From Candidatus Atribacteria bacterium UBA6251 (GTDB lineage: Bacteria > Atribacterota > Phoenicimicrobiia > Phoenicimicrobiales > Phoenicimicrobiaceae), in NCBI GenBank assembly GCA_002441285.1, contig DJVR01000058.1:1-18071 (forward strand): a stretch of DNA of 18,071 nucleotides, in the 5' to 3' direction. Positions 15,746-18,071 of the stretch are shown one piece after another. Below the pieces are notes generated by a model. It was given only the letters and a program-made list of their open reading frames with translations. It was not told the DNA's origin and ran no database searches. Positions within the stretch are counted from its first letter, which is position 1. The number at the start of each line of letters is the position of its first letter. The translations under genes were made by a program, and so were the position numbers.

Positions 15746-15778
15746 CAAAAAACCAACACTGTGTTTGGTGTTGGTTTT
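15746..15778 (-). terminator. riboswitch-controlled intrinsic terminator upstream of tupA
   Basis: An 11-bp perfect stem (15749-15759 with 15768-15778; 5' arm AAAACCAACAC on the minus strand), an 8-base loop and a U-run (TTTTTTGTTT). It lies about 50 bp before the tupA start and directly after the riboswitch core, the standard layout for transcriptional control by attenuation. Confidence 0.88.
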
Positions 15779-15819
15779 GATAGATTGAGCTTCTAGTATC
15801 AATCCTCCTTTCCAAACAC
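15761..15819 (-). promoter_or_regulatory. predicted antiterminator pairing between riboswitch core and terminator
   Basis: The RNA segment GUGUUUGG of the riboswitch core (15812-15819) is perfectly complementary to CCAAACAC of the terminator (15761-15768; its loop plus the last base of the 5' arm). Between them UUGAUA (15797-15802) can pair with UAUCAA (15777-15782), which overlaps the foot of the terminator 5' arm. Both pairings together would form one long hairpin that excludes the terminator and captures the 3' strand of P1 in an internal loop. This is a prediction from complementarity alone. Confidence 0.5.
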
Positions 15820-15900
15820 GGGAGGTATAAGAGTTTCCTCTTATACCCTTTCGGCTACCTACCCTGGACTTTGCTTTAGGTAAAATAGCTCGGAGAATAT
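15800..15900 (-). ncRNA. Moco-family riboswitch, P3-less (tungsten-cofactor, Tuco-like) type
   Basis: The minus-strand leader carries the core of the Moco RNA motif: CTCCGAGC at its 5' side, GGTAGCCGAAAGGGT in the middle, then CTCCCGTGTTTGGAAAGGAGG at the 3' side (quoted in part), very like the E. coli moaA leader (CUCCCGUAUCUGGAAAGGUG). Closing stem P1 pairs 15892-15898 with 15802-15808 (7 bp, one G-U). A perfect 10-bp hairpin with a GAAA tetraloop (15824-15847) occupies the variable arm. The 5' half between the closing stem and GGTAGCC is short, with no long P3 arm; variants lacking P3 have been associated with tungsten cofactor genes (Regulski and co-workers, 2008). Its position before tupA supports that. 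It should sense reduced pterin-metal cofactor and control the operon. Confidence 0.88.
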
Positions 15901-15942
15901 TATTTTTTTATGGTAGAGTAGAATAGATTAAAAGTTTAATTT

Positions 15943-15971
15943 ATTATAAATTTTTTTCACTTTTAATGCAA
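15943..15971 (-). promoter_or_regulatory. promoter of the tup-moe-moa operon
   Basis: TTGCAT (-35, 15966-15971) and TATAAT (-10, 15943-15948) with exactly 17-bp spacing on the minus strand. Transcription would begin near 15936, so the riboswitch starts about 38 nt into the leader. The remainder of the gap up to the mutM stop (15972-16083) holds a 13-base odd palindrome, ACTATC-C-GATAGT (16056-16068), and no gene. Confidence 0.78.
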
Positions 15972-16083
15972 TACCTCAAAGGAAATATTCTAAAATTTGG
16001 ATTAATGATCAAACTGGAGGTTAAAATAAAAAATATTAAACTAAACTGGAAATCTACTATCCGATAGTTTTATCTGGTGAGTC

Positions 16084-16935
16084 CTATAACTTTTGACATC
16101 GTGGGCAAATAAACGAACTTCTACCTTCAATTCTGATCACTTCAATTGGTTGACCACATTTTTTGCAGGGTTCCCCTTGGCGAGCATAAACCTGAATCTT
16201 TTCTGCAAAACTCCCTTTTTCTCCACTGGTATTACGAAAAGCCTCATCAGCAACCGTACTTCCTCCACACTGTATAGCGATAGTTAATACTGTTTTAATC
16301 TCCTGATATAATCTTTCTATCTCTTCTTCAGTTAGAGAAAGTATTGATCTTAAAGGATGAATATTAGCTCTAAATAAGACTTCATTAGCATAAATATTAC
16401 CTAACCCAGTTATAAAAGTTTGATTCATTAAAAAAGATTTAATTTTAGTTTTCTTTGTAGAGTTTAATATTTTTTTAAAGACCTCTAAAGTAAAATTATC
16501 TTCTAAGGGTTCTATCCCCAGTTTATTTATGCTTTCTATTTCTTCTGAATTAGATAATAAATATAACTTACCAAACCTTCGGACATCATTAAAAACTAGT
16601 TGGGTATGATCCGTAAAGACTAAACTGAGATGATTATGTTTGGAATTAAGGCCTTTAAGCTGGATAGTTTTATCATCATAAGGGTAGATTATTACCCCAG
16701 TCATTCCTAGATGTATGATCAATCTTTCCCCTGAATCCAAACAGATAATAAGATATTTACCTCTACGATTTAGCCCTATTATCTTTTTATCCTTTAATTG
16801 AGCAACAAATTTTATAGGTGCAGGTCTTTGAATAATCTTTTCAGTCTTACCAATAGTAACCTCTTTGATTATCTTTTCTTTAATCTTATTTTCTAATTCT
16901 CTTCTTACGGTTTCTACCTCGGGCAATTCAGGCAT
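16084..16935 (-). CDS. mutM: formamidopyrimidine-DNA glycosylase MutM (Fpg)
   Basis: Base-excision repair enzyme that removes 8-oxoguanine and formamidopyrimidines and cuts the abasic site. The 283-residue protein begins MPELPEVETVRREL, where Pro2 is the catalytic nucleophile and Glu3 the general acid. It has the helix-two-turn-helix FLMNQTFITGLGNIYANEVLF-type segment (about 164-184) and ends in a zinc finger, CKKCGQPI ... FICPRCQKL, with four cysteines, so it is full length and intact. The ATG follows AGGGG at about 10 bp. HAD phosphatase gene lies 161 bp upstream; no firm promoter is visible in that gap, although a TATAAT hexamer occurs just after the HAD stop. Confidence 0.97.
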   Translation of the reverse strand: MPELPEVETVRRELENKIKEKIIKEVTIGKTEKIIQRPAPIKFVAQLKDKKIIGLNRRGKYLIICLDSGERLIIHLGMTGVIIYPYDDKTIQLKGLNSKHNHLSLVFTDHTQLVFNDVRRFGKLYLLSNSEEIESINKLGIEPLEDNFTLEVFKKILNSTKKTKIKSFLMNQTFITGLGNIYANEVLFRANIHPLRSILSLTEEEIERLYQEIKTVLTIAIQCGGSTVADEAFRNTSGEKGSFAEKIQVYARQGEPCKKCGQPIEVIRIEGRSSFICPRCQKL

Positions 16936-17096
16936 CTTCTTAAAACCCCTATCTGAAAAATTATTTACTTATACAAAATAAACCTTGGATTAAAATATTG
17001 TCGAATTGGGTATGCTTAGCAATCTTTAGCGGATAAATAATAAATTTTGAAGTAAAATTAAGTTATTTTTTCCTGATATACTTATTATACCATTAT

Positions 17097-17765
17097 TTAT
17101 TTAAAGCTATTTAAATCTTTATCTTTTATCTTTATCTTAATCTCTTCTAAATTATAGATCACTTCTTTCTCTTTCCTGGTTTTACTGCGATCAAGATAAA
17201 GTGCTTGCAAACCAGCCTGACGAGCAGAGCAATAATCAAATTCCCAGTGATCACCTATATGTAAGATCTGTTCAGGGTCTACCTTTAAGATAGTACTTAT
17301 TTTAGAATAGACCGTCGAACTTTTTAATTTTTTAAAATCAGTAAGAGCTGAAAAGGTTAAAGAGAAATAATTTTCGAGTTTTTTTATTTTGGGAGTAAGA
17401 AATTCTCGGGGCATAGCAGTAATTATTATCAGTTCAAAATCCTTTTTTAACTCATCCAGGGTTGGAAATACATCAGCAAATATTTTTACTTCTGATGCAT
17501 ATTTATTTAGAATAGTCTGATAAGATACCTCTAAACCAAAATAAGAAATCCAATATTTAATATCATACCAGTCTAAATTATGTTCACCAAGTTTGTTATA
17601 TTCTTCCTTTACCCATTGCCTACTTTCATTAAAGCTGATCTGTTTCTTTTGGGCTACTAATTCCGGGATCTCTTTAAACCAGATTAGATCATTATACTCT
17701 AAATCTACTAAAGTTCCATCTAAGTCAAAAGAAATAAACCTTAAACCATTTCTCACCTTATCCAA
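17097..17765 (-). CDS. HAD-superfamily hydrolase (phosphatase)
   Basis: A 222-residue soluble hydrolase. Motif I is FDLDGTLVD (13-21) with Asp14 as nucleophile and Asp16 as acid/base; motif II is in IITAMP; motif III is the lysine around FKKLKSS; motif IV is HIGDHWEFD with the Mg-binding acidic residues. The helical segment between motif I and II is a C1 cap, which selects small soluble substrates such as phosphoglycolate or other phosphate esters; the actual substrate cannot be told. The start is TTG at 17765, next to tandem TTGGAGAA units that supply GGAGA; a GTG nine bases downstream (17756) is an alternative. It is probably not part of the riboswitch operon. Confidence 0.9.
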   Translation of the reverse strand: MDKVRNGLRFISFDLDGTLVDLEYNDLIWFKEIPELVAQKKQISFNESRQWVKEEYNKLGEHNLDWYDIKYWISYFGLEVSYQTILNKYASEVKIFADVFPTLDELKKDFELIIITAMPREFLTPKIKKLENYFSLTFSALTDFKKLKSSTVYSKISTILKVDPEQILHIGDHWEFDYCSARQAGLQALYLDRSKTRKEKEVIYNLEEIKIKIKDKDLNSFK

Positions 17766-18071
17766 TTCTCCAATTCTCCAATAAATTAGTTAATAATAAA
17801 TTTCGTTAGTAGTTAGTATTATCTCTATCTCTTCTTTCCTTCATTTAATTTTAAATAAAATTTTTACCAATCATCTTCTCAAAATATATTTTTCTAATTT
17901 TTGATTTTCAGTTAAGAGATAAGTATTTCTATACACCTTTCTTACTGCTGATTAGTTTACTAATCTTTAACTAAAACTAACAAGCCAGATAATTGATGTT
18001 AATGAAATATGTTCATTCTGAGAAGTATAGCCAGTCGATTATCTGTATCCACCAAACCCCTTACTTACTCC
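17766..18071. other. non-coding stretch at the right edge
   Basis: About 306 bp upstream of the HAD gene with no supported gene on either strand. It contains a short perfect inverted repeat, GATTAGT-tt-ACTAATC (17950-17965), and an imperfect inverted repeat (17986-17996 with 18035-18045, 10 of 11 paired bases) enclosing a small hairpin (18001-18006 with 18012-18017). I see no tRNA, no transposon end and no convincing promoter; the neighbouring gene is outside the window. Confidence 0.5.

Noticed and set aside
15787..15891. GAGCU/AGCUC pairing (15887-15891 with 15787-15791) considered as the riboswitch closing stem
   Set aside because: It crosses the better 7-bp P1 (15892-15898 with 15802-15808), which is the position used in known family members; it could at best be an alternative fold.
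16056..16068. Odd palindrome ACTATC-C-GATAGT after mutM considered as a terminator
   Set aside because: A one-base loop and no U-run; at most it is a protein-binding site.
15972..16083. ModE- or TunR-type operator upstream of the tup promoter
   Set aside because: No sequence resembling a known molybdate or tungstate repressor site was found; the riboswitch is sufficient to explain control.
1..18071. CRISPR arrays, tRNA or rRNA genes, insertion sequences
   Set aside because: No regularly spaced repeats, no cloverleaf-like sequence and no transposase or terminal repeats with target duplications were seen on either strand.

Overview
The window is an AT-rich bacterial chromosome segment in which every convincing gene lies on the minus strand, so it reads right to left. 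Strong GGAGG-type ribosome binding sites, frequent TTG starts, overlapping genes, sigma-A-like promoters and oxygen-sensitive enzymes (radical-SAM MoaA, a single-cluster ferredoxin, tungstate uptake) suggest an anaerobe of the Clostridia/Halanaerobiales type or a similar lineage such as Atribacterota. The phylum cannot be fixed from this sequence alone.

Right end (about 16.1-18.1 kb): a HAD-family phosphatase and the DNA glycosylase MutM, preceded by a non-coding stretch at the window edge with an imperfect inverted repeat.

Centre (about 6.2-16.0 kb): a tungsten/molybdenum cofactor locus. A good promoter is followed by a leader that matches the Moco riboswitch family, and then by an intrinsic terminator. 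Next come the tungstate ABC transporter genes tupA, tupB and tupC, a MoeA, a MoeA fused to a periplasmic-binding-protein-like domain, MoaA, MoaC, a MOSC protein, a MogA/MoaB-type protein and RNase Z. Most junctions overlap or are very short, so the riboswitch probably controls oxyanion uptake and cofactor synthesis together. The leader lacks the long P3 arm of molybdenum-type examples, which fits a tungsten-cofactor (Tuco) sensor. Eight bases of the riboswitch core are perfectly complementary to the terminator, giving a simple OFF-switch model. A 13-bp hairpin between tupA and tupB may set their relative expression.

Left-centre (about 3-6 kb): a small ferredoxin with a 20-bp terminator, then an operon of an Rrf2/IscR-type regulator with Fe-S-type cysteines, a PP-loop thiouridylase-like protein with an NFACT-R-like tail, and mnmA. 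This looks like a sulfur-transfer/tRNA thiolation module under Fe-S or sulfur control.

Left end (about 0.1-2.9 kb): a probably autoregulated three-gene operon of a helix-turn-helix regulator, a conserved protein of uncertain function (homologues often carry a quinate 5-dehydrogenase label) and an alpha-oxoamine synthase (KBL/BioF family). Its promoter has a 12-bp palindrome at the expected transcription start. Its pathway is unknown to me.
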